Part shown: piece after piece, positions 32,993 to 41,243 of the stretch
Position numbering within the stretch: the stretch's first letter is position 1
Layout of the letters: every line of letters starts with the position of its first letter
Origin: Paenibacillus macerans
GTDB lineage: Bacteria; Bacillota; Bacilli; Paenibacillales; Paenibacillaceae
Reading direction: 5' to 3'
Length of the DNA: 64,000 nucleotides
NCBI RefSeq assembly: GCF_900454495.1
Contig: NZ_UGSI01000002.1
Location: forward strand, 310,001 to 374,000
Notes under the pieces: model-generated
Databases searched by the model: none
What the model was told of the DNA's origin: nothing
What the model saw: the letters and a program-made list of their open reading frames with translations, nothing else
Made by a program: the position numbers and the translations under genes

Positions 32993-33583
32993 TCACTCTT
33001 TTCTAAATCCTAACAACCATTTCTGTATATTATCGCCCTCTAGCTTTATTGGTTCGTCTTCTGTTCCAACAAAAATATACTGAGCTGATACTTCCTCAAT
33101 TCCTTTTGCATCTTTAAAACTTGTCCCGCATAGAAGTGCTCCATCAAATATAGCGCTTGTTAGATCCACATTGTAAAAATTTGCATGACTTGAATTCGCT
33201 CTTCGAAAAGAAGCACGGTGCATATCTGATCCGGATAAGTCAGCAAAGCTAAGATTTGCGTCGTCAAAAGACGCCTTTATACCAAGGCAATTTCTCAAAA
33301 TTGAATTTTTTAATGATGCATAATCGAATACAGTTTTGCTCAACATACATTCCGACAAATTCGATTAATCAAACGAAGAACCTAAAAAGTAGCAATCGCT
33401 CATATCATTATTTGTCAGGAAGGAGTTGCTTGCGTTTGAATCAACAATTTCAGAACAACTTAGATTAATCTCTGTTAGATTTAGTTCACATATCTCTTTT
33501 TTTACTATTTCTAACTTTCTTCCACTTTTCCCATCCGACTGTGCCCAGAGGTGATGGCTCAAAAACATATCTTTAATATCCAT
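32993..33583 (-). pseudogene. Pentapeptide-repeat protein gene interrupted by one in-frame stop
   Basis: The ATG at 33583 has AAGGAG 7 bases upstream. The frame runs 72 codons to a TAA at 33365-33367 and then continues in the same frame to 32993 for 124 more codons. Pentapeptide periodicity (A/S-D/N-L/F-x-x) runs straight across the stop: LTNNDMSDCYFLGSSFD, stop, SNLSECMLSKTVFDYASLKN, then FDDANLSFADLSGSDMHRAS. The stop lies at a position normally occupied by any residue, so a single TAA nonsense change (for example from TAT) is likely. An internal ATG at 33358 could give a 121-residue product. Pentapeptide proteins next to toxins often act as immunity or decoy factors. Confidence 0.65.
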
Positions 33584-33654
33584 GCAATACTCCTTTTCGG
33601 GCATACCTCTGAATAACAATTAAAAATATACTTAGGTTATTGTTTTAAAATAAA

Positions 33655-34158
33655 CTACAGCATATTTTCCCGCCTTAAACTTTCCAAAAGTCTCCGGTCA
33701 ATATATAAGTCTGTTATTACTGAAAAATCGTCTGAATTGTTGTGGAGACCATGCGACAGTATAAATTTTTCTCCGTTATCCATAACTATCTCAACACCAA
33801 CCACATTTGGTAATTCGGCGAGCAAGGCATTTTGCGGATCGCGCTTAATAATATTTACCATCCTTATTTTCTGCCCTACTATTCGGCTCCAATAGGAATT
33901 GCTGTATTGTTTATCCAGGGCACTAATAGCGTAGAGTTCTGGATCGTTTTCGAGGGGCTCATTAGTGGTGTAGCCTATATCATCTTTTTCAACCCATGTA
34001 ATAACCGAATTTTGCGATGGGTCGCTGGCGGCCCCAATGACTAACCCCGATTGAAAATACATTAACACTGGTCCTGCGGTTAATGAGAAAACGTCTTCTT
34101 CTTCAATCTCACATTGCTCTAAGGCATCACTACCTTCCCACCAGCTAAATCTTGTCAA
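33655..34158 (-). CDS. Immunity-like protein of unknown family (5' end uncertain)
   Basis: The protein has about 167 residues from TTG 34158. No ribosome binding site precedes this codon, and protein-like sequence (NYKNQTLCQ) continues upstream to a stop, so the true start may be lost. It contains RFSWWEGSDALEQCEIEEED, LTAGPVLMYFQSGLVIGAAS, IVGQKIRMVNIIKRDPQNAL and LPNVVGVEIVMDNGEKFILS. It is acidic and soluble. The position downstream of a polymorphic toxin on the same strand suggests an immunity protein. I do not recognise the family by name. Confidence 0.55.
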   Translation of the reverse strand: MTRFSWWEGSDALEQCEIEEEDVFSLTAGPVLMYFQSGLVIGAASDPSQNSVITWVEKDDIGYTTNEPLENDPELYAISALDKQYSNSYWSRIVGQKIRMVNIIKRDPQNALLAELPNVVGVEIVMDNGEKFILSHGLHNNSDDFSVITDLYIDRRLLESLRRENML

Positions 34159-34164
34159 TTGGCA

Positions 34165-34450
34165 AAGCGTCTGATTTTTATAATTTGAAACAACCTATTT
34201 TTATCAGACGGGAAAGAACTTAATCTAATGTCTGCATTCATTGAGTTCCCTCATTATCAACGCGATTCTCTTTTAGCAGTTTCAATAAGTAGATCTATCA
34301 TTCTCAAGTTATTCTAAGTCTGCTTTGAGTCTCGGCCTGTATTAATGCTCTCAGAGGATGTTTCTGTTCAATAAGAATTTTTAGCTTGATAAGAAAAGGC
34401 CGACTTCGGCACACCCTGACCAAAGACGACCTATGAACATCACTATATTG
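34165..34450. other. Spacer in the immunity array, no gene recognised
   Basis: No convincing ORF on either strand. There are scattered stop codons and no strong hairpin. It is probably decayed accessory DNA between immunity-type genes. Confidence 0.3.
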
Positions 34451-34612
34451 TTAAGAATGAATCTTCTCAAGGAAGTCCTCAAGAACTTTTTTTACTGGTA
34501 AGCCTACTTTAGGCAGCAAATCACGTACCAGGCCTGCAATAATACAACCATAATCGTACCATGAGTCCTCAGAGGTATCGGCAGATAATAGATTATCCAA
34601 TTCTTTATACAT
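34451..34612 (-). CDS. Small hypothetical protein in the immunity array
   Basis: This is a 53-codon ORF with ATG at 34612 and a weak GGGATG site upstream. It reads MYKELDNLLSADTSEDSWYD, then YGCIIAGLVRDLLPKVGLPV and KKVLEDFLEKIHS. It is acidic at the N-terminus and helical at the C-terminus. It could be a complete small immunity protein or the tail of a longer lost one. The composition looks like real coding sequence (good codon use, proper stop). Confidence 0.4.
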   Translation of the reverse strand: MYKELDNLLSADTSEDSWYDYGCIIAGLVRDLLPKVGLPVKKVLEDFLEKIHS

Positions 34613-34681
34613 TTAACATCCCGAATCTCTTCTTTAGATTTTGTCTTTCTAGGTTATATAAGCTCTCTCTTACTCTAAGAG

Positions 34682-35020
34682 TTAAATATCCTTGAGTTCT
34701 ATTTTTTCAATTAGCCCCCAATTTACACCATCCTCAAGTTGATAGTCCAGCTCTTCTAATAATTTAAATCCTTCTTGTTCGATTCCTGAATCATGCCCAT
34801 AAACTTGAAAGTACCGTTCTTTAAACTGTACATACCAATAATAAATACTGTAATAAATACTTTGTTTATCCAGAGGGATTGCGCTAACATTGTTCTTTAA
34901 ATAAGAATAATATGCCAACAACTCGTTTAAATGAGCATCATTTATAGAATCATTGTAGAAATTCTGTAGTTCTTCATCAGAAATATATTTCTTAATTTCT
35001 TCTTCCTTTAAAATTCTCAT
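34682..35020 (-). CDS. Putative cognate immunity protein of the adjacent toxin
   Basis: This 112-residue protein starts at ATG 35020 with AGGGGTGAG upstream, 18 bases after the toxin stop codon on the same strand. It contains EEEIKKYISDEELQNFYNDS, LNELLAYYSYLKNNVSAIPL and IYYSIYYWYVQFKERYFQVY, and is acidic and helical. Small acidic genes placed directly 3' of a polymorphic toxin are nearly always its immunity protein. The family is not recognised, so the role is inferred from position only. Confidence 0.55.
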   Translation of the reverse strand: MRILKEEEIKKYISDEELQNFYNDSINDAHLNELLAYYSYLKNNVSAIPLDKQSIYYSIYYWYVQFKERYFQVYGHDSGIEQEGFKLLEELDYQLEDGVNWGLIEKIELKDI

Positions 35021-35038
35021 ACATCTCACCCCTAGTGA

Positions 35039-37342
35039 CTATTCAGGAAAGAACCTCACATCAATATCGATTTTTCTAGAATTAAATAAGTTTGTCAATT
35101 GTTCTACAGCCTTCTCATCAGATACTAACCATTCTACCTTATAACCTGCAGTAACTGCCGCCTCTTGCTGTCTTAATGCCTCTTGTACTACTTTATTCTT
35201 AGCAAATTCAGGTAGTTCATCAACGTGATAGAATGATTTCGGTTTTATTATAAGCTTGCCATCCTGCAAAACATCCTCTAAAAGGTTCTCAAACTGTACA
35301 TACCCCCCTTTTGGATGAGGTAAATAATAACTTTCGTTGTTAGGATTTATTTTTAGTTCAAAGTCATCTACTCTTGGATTATTCTGAGGTATTCTTTCAC
35401 CAAAGAAACCTTTACCATATGGACGTGCATTAATATCATTGATGCCCCATTTTATCTTTGTATTATATTCGGGGGTTTTTGGCGTCCCCCCAACTCCCCG
35501 CTCCCTCTCCTCAATAAACTTCAGGTAATTCTCCTGCGCCGGGGTTCTGGGGAGGACGATATCATCGACGCTCGTTCCGGGGATGGGGGCCATCATGCCC
35601 CCGGAGGTCAGTCCTCTTTCGACCTTCACCGAATCGGAAATCTTCGGCAACAACTCAGCCAATTTCTTCGACGTCTTCGCCGAAATCTTGGCGCCGGATT
35701 TGGCCGCTCCGCTTACCAGCGTTAGCGCCATAACGGCTTTGGTCAAAGCGCGGCCATAGGTTACGCTCTCTTCGTAGGTGGCTTTGCCGCTGAAGATTTT
35801 GTCGGACAGCTCATTGATTTGTTCAAAAGGAACGACGAATTCTTGGGCTAACCCTTCGCCGACTGTATTTTTAACGTCATCGTAGGTGATCTCGCCGCCG
35901 GCGATCGCTTTACCCAGATCGTAATATCCCGGGATGGTTTCTGTCCAGAACTGCAGGCTGGTTGGCTGAACGCTTATTGCGTACTCAATCAAATCTTTGG
36001 CATCTTCACCAAGTTGCTTGACGATGCCCTCCCCGACGCCTACCGTCGTGAAAGCCGTGCTCATTCCGCGGGTGTCCAGGTCCGGATTATTGCGGATGCC
36101 CAGCCCTCTCTCGGCATAAGCCAATTCCAGCAGCTCTTTCGTAATTTTGCCGTCCACTTCAAATTGGTAGCCGTCCAGGCCGAACATGTCCCGGCGCACC
36201 GCGGCCACGGAACTGACGGTATTCGCAATGTGTTGGTAGCCCGCGACCGCGATCAAAAATTCCTCGTTGTACTTTCCGGTGATTTCGCCGTGATAGATGT
36301 TCATGTCTTTCAAATATTGCTGCAACTTGCGAATGTCTTCCTCGGGAACCTCCCGGTTATACGTATCAAGTTGTTCCTGAAGATTTCGTCTTTGCTCGGC
36401 GGCCTTAAGAACAGCAGCTTCGATTTGATCGTAGTGGCTACGCGCCCATTCCCGGTACACGGCGTTCAGCATTCCGGCTGCGATGACAAGCCGCAGTTCG
36501 CTTTCCTTTGGCATTGGGGATCTGTCCTGTTTGAGCGGATTGTATGCGCAGGCGTCCAAAGGCGAGCCTTTTTGGAACTCCGCCAAGCTGACTTCTTCCT
36601 TGAACCACTCCTGCGATACGCCTAAATCGGCCAACACCTTGCGATACTTCTCAGCCTCTTGATGGGTCTGCTCCATGTACATCCGGTTTCCATATACCAT
36701 GTAAATACGGTAGGCCGCCTGGCTGCGGGCGATTTCTTCGAAACTTTTCGCGATAATCTCGAGTTCTCTTCTTGCGTTCAACTGCTCCTCTGCACTTCCG
36801 GTGTCCAAGCTAGCCAAAAGAGCAGCGATCCGCGCATCTTCTTTGACCGGGGCAAGACGGCTTTCAAGCGACCATTCCTGAATCTTCAGCAAAGACTCTT
36901 TGATCAACTGCAGGATGGAGGGATACGCTGCCGTAGCCGTCTGTGGGCCCGCTCCATCCCCTGCCGCAATGCCTGCAAACCGGTTCAACCCGCTCTGGAG
37001 CAGCCCCTTTAAAGTAAACACCGGCGGTTTCTTGGCACGGGTTAACGCCAGCATCTCTTTTTCGGTTTGGCGATATTGGCCGGCGGCCATCGTCAGAGCT
37101 TTCGCCTTGCTCCTCATATGATCGTCCAACTGCATCGACAGCGACATGATCTTTTGCAGCCGATCCCTTGCCGCCCGCGCCGCCGAGCGCACGTTATTTT
37201 CATGATAAGCCGATTCCACACTGCCGATCAGCCGGTTCAGTTCCCGGTACATCCCGGTGTTTGTCTCTTCAAAGGTCTGCCTTAACCGGTCCAGTTGGCG
37301 AGACAACTGCTCGATTTGATCGGGATTTACCTTTTGCAACAT
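35039..37342 (-). CDS. Large polymorphic toxin with coiled-coil (LXG/WXG-like) N-terminus and nuclease-like C-terminus
   Basis: This 767-residue protein starts at ATG 37342 after GGCGGAG. Residues 1-100 are a long coiled coil (IEQLSRQLDRLRQTFEETNT) like LXG/WXG100 exported proteins. Residues ~208-262 match the protein at 53981 (AAYRIYMVYGN, HQEAEKYRKVLADLGVS, KGSPLDACAYNP). Residues ~335-385 look like a peptidoglycan-binding fold (IRKLQQYLKDMNIYHGEITG). Residues ~430-560 form a pre-toxin linker (ETIPGYYDLGKAIAGGEITY). The last ~140 residues (GKGFFGERIPQNNPRVDDFE, YYLPHPKGGYVQFENLLEDV, VEWLVSDEKAVEQLTNLFNS) look like a restriction-endonuclease-fold toxin (Tox-REase-5 type), a tentative assignment. 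There is no signal peptide, so export is probably through the type VII (Ess) system or another specialised route. Confidence 0.75.
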   Translation of the reverse strand: MLQKVNPDQIEQLSRQLDRLRQTFEETNTGMYRELNRLIGSVESAYHENNVRSAARAARDRLQKIMSLSMQLDDHMRSKAKALTMAAGQYRQTEKEMLALTRAKKPPVFTLKGLLQSGLNRFAGIAAGDGAGPQTATAAYPSILQLIKESLLKIQEWSLESRLAPVKEDARIAALLASLDTGSAEEQLNARRELEIIAKSFEEIARSQAAYRIYMVYGNRMYMEQTHQEAEKYRKVLADLGVSQEWFKEEVSLAEFQKGSPLDACAYNPLKQDRSPMPKESELRLVIAAGMLNAVYREWARSHYDQIEAAVLKAAEQRRNLQEQLDTYNREVPEEDIRKLQQYLKDMNIYHGEITGKYNEEFLIAVAGYQHIANTVSSVAAVRRDMFGLDGYQFEVDGKITKELLELAYAERGLGIRNNPDLDTRGMSTAFTTVGVGEGIVKQLGEDAKDLIEYAISVQPTSLQFWTETIPGYYDLGKAIAGGEITYDDVKNTVGEGLAQEFVVPFEQINELSDKIFSGKATYEESVTYGRALTKAVMALTLVSGAAKSGAKISAKTSKKLAELLPKISDSVKVERGLTSGGMMAPIPGTSVDDIVLPRTPAQENYLKFIEERERGVGGTPKTPEYNTKIKWGINDINARPYGKGFFGERIPQNNPRVDDFELKINPNNESYYLPHPKGGYVQFENLLEDVLQDGKLIIKPKSFYHVDELPEFAKNKVVQEALRQQEAAVTAGYKVEWLVSDEKAVEQLTNLFNSRKIDIDVRFFPE

Positions 37343-37641
37343 GCTTGATCTCCGCCTTTAGGTGGACGTATGTACTCGGTAAAATTTACCACCACCCAGT
37401 ATATTCACGGGTATTCTACCAATATGAACCAGGCCGGACAATAGATACATCGTACAAATTTCGTTATACGAAAGTCCCATTATTGCGGCTCAACATGGTG
37501 TGCCAACCGCAGGCTATCCAATCGACTAACAATCGACTAACAGCCGATTAACAGCGAACAGGACCGCGAACATGACGTTCACGGCCCTGTCTTTTGCTCA
37601 CCCGATTCCCCGCATCAGCGTTCCTCACCCGAATCCGCCTA
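37343..37641. other. Intergenic region with an imperfect hairpin
   Basis: No gene is seen in these 299 bases. Three near-repeats of ATCGACTAAC occur at 37520-37552. A long imperfect hairpin (37558-37590, ACAGG and GAAC arms with mismatches) followed by CTTTT lies next to them and may end the minus-strand hydrolase or a plus-strand transcript. Confidence 0.4.
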
Positions 37642-38529
37642 TCAGCGCTTTCCGCCCAACAATTTTTCCACAAGCCAAGGTTTGATCACGGGCAACACCA
37701 CGTCAGGCTGCATTGCCTTTGTATGATCCATGCCGCTCCCCGGCATAATTTCAACATCCCACCCCGCTTGCCCCAACAGACTCTGGTTCTTTTTCAAGCG
37801 CCCAACGATGTCGACCGTAACATTGCCGAAGTTTTCGCCGTAAACGATTGTGTCCTGCTCCCCGGCAAAAGCGAGCTTGGGAATCGGCAGCTTCTCCAGT
37901 ACGCTTCGGCCGTCAAAGCCTATCAAGCTACGGTACAACGTCATAAACTGCTTGGTTACGGACGGATCGATCGTGACGTTGACGTTATCCCAATCGAAAT
38001 CCGCCGGATTTTCGGAGTCCGCTTGCTGGGGAACCGCATTTTGCTTTTGCTGCAGCGCTTGCTGATAGGTTTTTTCGGTGACGGCCAGCATTTCACGGTA
38101 CGGCCCTTCGCAAGGCGGGAAGCCACCCATGATCAAACTTTCCAAACGATCCGTCCTGACCGCCAGCTGCAATCCAGCAAGCGCCAGCCAGGAATATCCG
38201 TAGTAGCTAAACTGCCGGATGTTCATTTCATCCGCGATGTGCAGGAAATCGTTCACGATATGCTCCGGGGTGAGGTAGTCCGGAACGGGATTTTGAAACA
38301 AGTGCCCTTCATAATCGAAAAATAAAACCTGAAACCGGTCGGCGAGCCCTTCTACCAAGCGCTTTCCCAATTCCGGGTCAACGCCCCACTGCTTTAAACT
38401 TTCGGCCTCTTGACCGTATACCGGTTTTTTGGCGACGGGCAGCATGATCGTTTTGGGGTTCGATTGTCCGGCAAGCAGCCCCACTTCGATGACTGAATTA
38501 TCGGGCAGAGTTATCGTTTTTTTCAACAC
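37642..38529 (-). CDS. Alpha/beta-fold hydrolase
   Basis: This 295-residue protein starts at GTG 38529 with AAGGAG 6 bases upstream. The nucleophile elbow is YYGYSWLAL (Ser in G-x-S-x-x), the likely acid is in FAGEQDTIVYG and the His in SGMDHTKAM, in the expected order. The N-terminus has TLPDNSVIEVGLLAGQSN and the oxyanion region is near VLFFDYEGHL. It is cytoplasmic and of unknown substrate. The family (alpha/beta hydrolase, often labelled as uncharacterised) includes small esterases and C-C hydrolases. It is divergent from the double-MerR regulator at 38687, which probably controls it. Confidence 0.8.
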   Translation of the reverse strand: MLKKTITLPDNSVIEVGLLAGQSNPKTIMLPVAKKPVYGQEAESLKQWGVDPELGKRLVEGLADRFQVLFFDYEGHLFQNPVPDYLTPEHIVNDFLHIADEMNIRQFSYYGYSWLALAGLQLAVRTDRLESLIMGGFPPCEGPYREMLAVTEKTYQQALQQKQNAVPQQADSENPADFDWDNVNVTIDPSVTKQFMTLYRSLIGFDGRSVLEKLPIPKLAFAGEQDTIVYGENFGNVTVDIVGRLKKNQSLLGQAGWDVEIMPGSGMDHTKAMQPDVVLPVIKPWLVEKLLGGKR

Positions 38530-38686
38530 AAATCACTCCTTAGGGCGGTTATATTATCATCGTATAACATTCATGCAATCTTTCGCTTTGCCGCTCATCA
38601 TGCCTTGGTATTCGTGTTATATTAATGGTCAATATTAACGCAGCACTTTAGGGTTTAACTTTAATCTTTTCACTGGGGGGGCAGGA

Positions 38687-39412
38687 ATGAACGAAGTATA
38701 TACACCGAAACAAATAGCAAAAATGTTAAACATCAGCACCACAACTTTGCGAAGATACGAGGAACAGGGGCTAATTCCACATGTCCATAGAACGGCCAGT
38801 AACCGCAGATGCTACCGGCCTGTTCACGTACAGGCTTTCACCGTTATCCGAATGTTGCTTCAAGGGTATGACATCCCGGTGGTCTATGAGGCGATGCAAA
38901 ATATTAAAAAGGGGAACACGGTGGAGGCTTTCTGGTTAATCAACCGGCAACTGCACATCCTACAGGAGGAGAAGCATAGAGTTGAGGAAGTTTTAATGAT
39001 GATCAAAAACGCGGATTTCTCCAAATACTGCAACGTCAAGGTTACGGAAACGATGAAAATCGGGGAAGTTGCCGCGTTGGCCGGCGTTAATCCTTCGGCG
39101 ATCCGGCACTGGGAGAAGGAAGGACTGATCAAATCGGAGAGAGAGCGGGGGAACGGGTACAGAATGTACACCACATCCGAACTGAAGAAAGTCATTGTGA
39201 TCAGCAGCCTGCGAAAAACGATCCATTACATCGAAAATATGAAACAGTTGCTAAATGAACTCGAAACACAGCACTACACGAAAGTGGAGCGGTCTTTTCA
39301 ACTGGCTCTGCAAAAATTAAATCATCAACTTACGACTCGATTCCAAGGCATCGCCGAATTGATGAAATATGTAACTTTTTATCGTGAGCAAACCTCGCCT
39401 GGGCAAACTTGA
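38687..39412 (+). CDS. Transcriptional regulator with two MerR-type DNA-binding domains
   Basis: This 241-residue protein starts at ATG 38687 after GGGGGGGCAGGA. Residues 5-45 are one MerR winged helix (YTPKQIAKMLNISTTTLRRY, EEQGLIP). Residues ~122-165 are a second one (MKIGEVAALAGVNPSAIRHW, EKEGLIKSERERGNGYRMYT). Helical segments follow both (LQEEKHRVEEVLMMI; RSFQLALQKLNHQLTTRFQG). Standard MerR proteins have one domain and dimerise, so this may bind as a monomer or touch four half-sites. The effector is unknown. It is divergent from the hydrolase at 38529. Confidence 0.85.
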   Translation: MNEVYTPKQIAKMLNISTTTLRRYEEQGLIPHVHRTASNRRCYRPVHVQAFTVIRMLLQGYDIPVVYEAMQNIKKGNTVEAFWLINRQLHILQEEKHRVEEVLMMIKNADFSKYCNVKVTETMKIGEVAALAGVNPSAIRHWEKEGLIKSERERGNGYRMYTTSELKKVIVISSLRKTIHYIENMKQLLNELETQHYTKVERSFQLALQKLNHQLTTRFQGIAELMKYVTFYREQTSPGQT

Positions 39413-39507
39413 CCTCTCCCGAATGCCGTATTCCTCAGCCCTTCCGGTCAGCTCAAGCCCGGCAACAAATCTCTCATCAGCCGCTAAAAAGAAGGAGGTA
39501 CAAGCGT

Positions 39508-40617
39508 ATGCTTGTTTTCTTTACCCTCATTTGCCTCGTGGTGCTCATCGCCGTCGGCTTCGATTTGTTTATGAAGCTGTACCCGCCCTTTGGCGGCAAG
39601 CCGTCGCCCGCAGAGATGGAGCGTTACCGGCAGTCTCCCAACTATAACGGAAAAAAGTTCGAGTACCCCCTGCACACACAGTTGATGGCGCCGCTCCCCG
39701 GCAGTCTTCTAACGGCTCTGCGCGAATACCTGCAACGCAAACCTCATCTGAGGCCGGACCGGCCCCTCCCGCAGGTCAAGCTGGATCGGCAGGCGATTGA
39801 AGGGATCAAGGAGGACACGGTGATCTGGTTTGGCCATTCGGCCCTGCTGCTGCAACTTGGGGGGACGCGGATGCTGCTGGACCCGATGTTTGGTCCCTCT
39901 TCATTTCCGATCAAGGGAATGGGCGGAAAAAGGTACAACCAAGAGCTGCCATTCGGCGGCCTGGACGAGCTTCCGGCAATCGATGCCATCGTTTTGTCGC
40001 ATGATCATTACGATCATCTCGACTACGGTACGATCAAGCGGTTGAAGGACCGGGTGACACGGTTTATCGTGCCGCTGGGCGTCCGCTGTCATTTGGAACG
40101 GTGGGGCGTCGCGCCCGAGCGGATCAGCGAACACGACTGGTGGGATGAACTGGAGTTTCAAGGCGTTCGGCTAGCCTGTACGCCGGCCCGTCATTTTTCC
40201 GGCAGGGGGCTGTTTAGCCGCGACGGCGGACTATGGTGTTCGTGGGTCATCGCGACGCCGGAGACGAGGGTGTATTACTGCGGGGACAGCGGGTACGGAC
40301 CCCATTTCAAGGAAATCGGCGAAAAATACGGCCCGTTTGATCTCACCTTAATGGAGTGCGGCCAGTATGATGAACGGTGGATTGATGTCCACCTGCTTCC
40401 CGAGCAGACGGTGCGGGCCCATCTGGACGTCAAAGGGAACGTGCTGCTTCCGGTGCATTGGGGCGCGTTTACGCTGGCGATGCACAGCTGGTACGATCCG
40501 GTGCGTCGGCTGACCGAAGAGGCCGGGCGGCGGGGCGTCCCGATCACAACGCCGAAAATCGGGGAGCCCGTCAAGGTGGGCGCGTCCGAATATCCGGCCG
40601 AGGCGTGGTGGAAGTAG
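39508..40617 (+). CDS. MBL-fold metallo-hydrolase (UlaG/NAPE-PLD-like), membrane-anchored
   Basis: This 369-residue protein starts at ATG 39508 with a perfect AAGGAGGT (39492-39499). Residues 1-20 are one hydrophobic segment (LVFFTLICLVVLIAVGFDLF), likely an uncleaved anchor. The metal motif is His165-x-His167-x-Asp169-His170 (LSHDHYDHLD), with further ligands in TPARHFSGRG, YYCGDSGYG and LPVHWGAFTL. A motif FGHSALLLQLGGTRMLLDPM precedes it. Relatives include N-acylphosphatidylethanolamine phospholipase D and lactonases, so a lipid or phosphodiester substrate is likely. It is probably co-expressed with the MerR-like gene, whose stop is 95 bases upstream. Confidence 0.88.
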   Translation: MLVFFTLICLVVLIAVGFDLFMKLYPPFGGKPSPAEMERYRQSPNYNGKKFEYPLHTQLMAPLPGSLLTALREYLQRKPHLRPDRPLPQVKLDRQAIEGIKEDTVIWFGHSALLLQLGGTRMLLDPMFGPSSFPIKGMGGKRYNQELPFGGLDELPAIDAIVLSHDHYDHLDYGTIKRLKDRVTRFIVPLGVRCHLERWGVAPERISEHDWWDELEFQGVRLACTPARHFSGRGLFSRDGGLWCSWVIATPETRVYYCGDSGYGPHFKEIGEKYGPFDLTLMECGQYDERWIDVHLLPEQTVRAHLDVKGNVLLPVHWGAFTLAMHSWYDPVRRLTEEAGRRGVPITTPKIGEPVKVGASEYPAEAWWK

Positions 40618-40704
40618 CGATGGCGGGCAGAGGCGGACGCATAAGCAGGAGCTTTTCCTTGAGGATGAGGGCGATCAAGATTGAAATCTACGATCCCTTG
40701 CGGA

Positions 40705-41065
40705 AAAGCTTTTTTTGTGCGGGCAGAGTGCTGTCCAGTGCTGCTCAATACTGCTCTGTGTTGCGTGCCACCTAGTGCTGCCTAGTGCTGCCTAGTAGCC
40801 GCTTAGTGCCGCCGAGCGAAAATAACGCCCTTTTTCGGCGCTATTTTCGTCATTGAGCGGAAGCTGGGGCTAATAGAGGACTTTTTGGTCGTTATTTCAG
40901 TGGGCGGGTGGTCTAAGGCTAATATCTCCGGGCCCCGGGGGAAATAGGAACATAAATGTCCGCTATTTGGAGAACGGAGGGAAAATCCGTCCCAATAGCG
41001 ACATAAATTACCGTTATTTCCGGGGATATCGGGATCAATGGTGTTATGGCAGGCCATGAAAGGCC
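40705..41065. repeat. Intergenic repeat-rich region (AT-gap type family)
   Basis: No gene is seen between 40618 and 41243. The block begins with reiterated CTAGTGCTG/CAGTGCTG units (40733-40800). It continues with related words such as AATAACGCCCTTTTT, GGCGCTATTTTCG, AATAGCGACATAAA and ACCGTTATTTCC. The same words recur at 58940-59170 (AATAGCGACATAAA, AACGCCGTTTTTTG), so these belong to a dispersed intergenic repeat family of this genome. Confidence 0.5.
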
Positions 41066-41243
41066 ACGGAAGGCCGAATCTCGTTTATCTTTGGGCGCCA
41101 TGACTTTTTCTCCAGCCCAAAAGACCGGACAGGCCAGCTCAAAGTAGCCGACTCATCAACCAAAAGGACTCGACTCATCAGTTCAAAGGACCGGAACCAC
41201 TCGGTCCCGGCCCCTACCATACGGCATGCGGCGACAGTTTCGT

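Noticed and set aside
36014..38325. Several long plus-strand frames opposite the toxin and hydrolase genes
   Set aside because: They mirror the minus-strand coding sequence, have no ribosome binding sites and lack known motifs.
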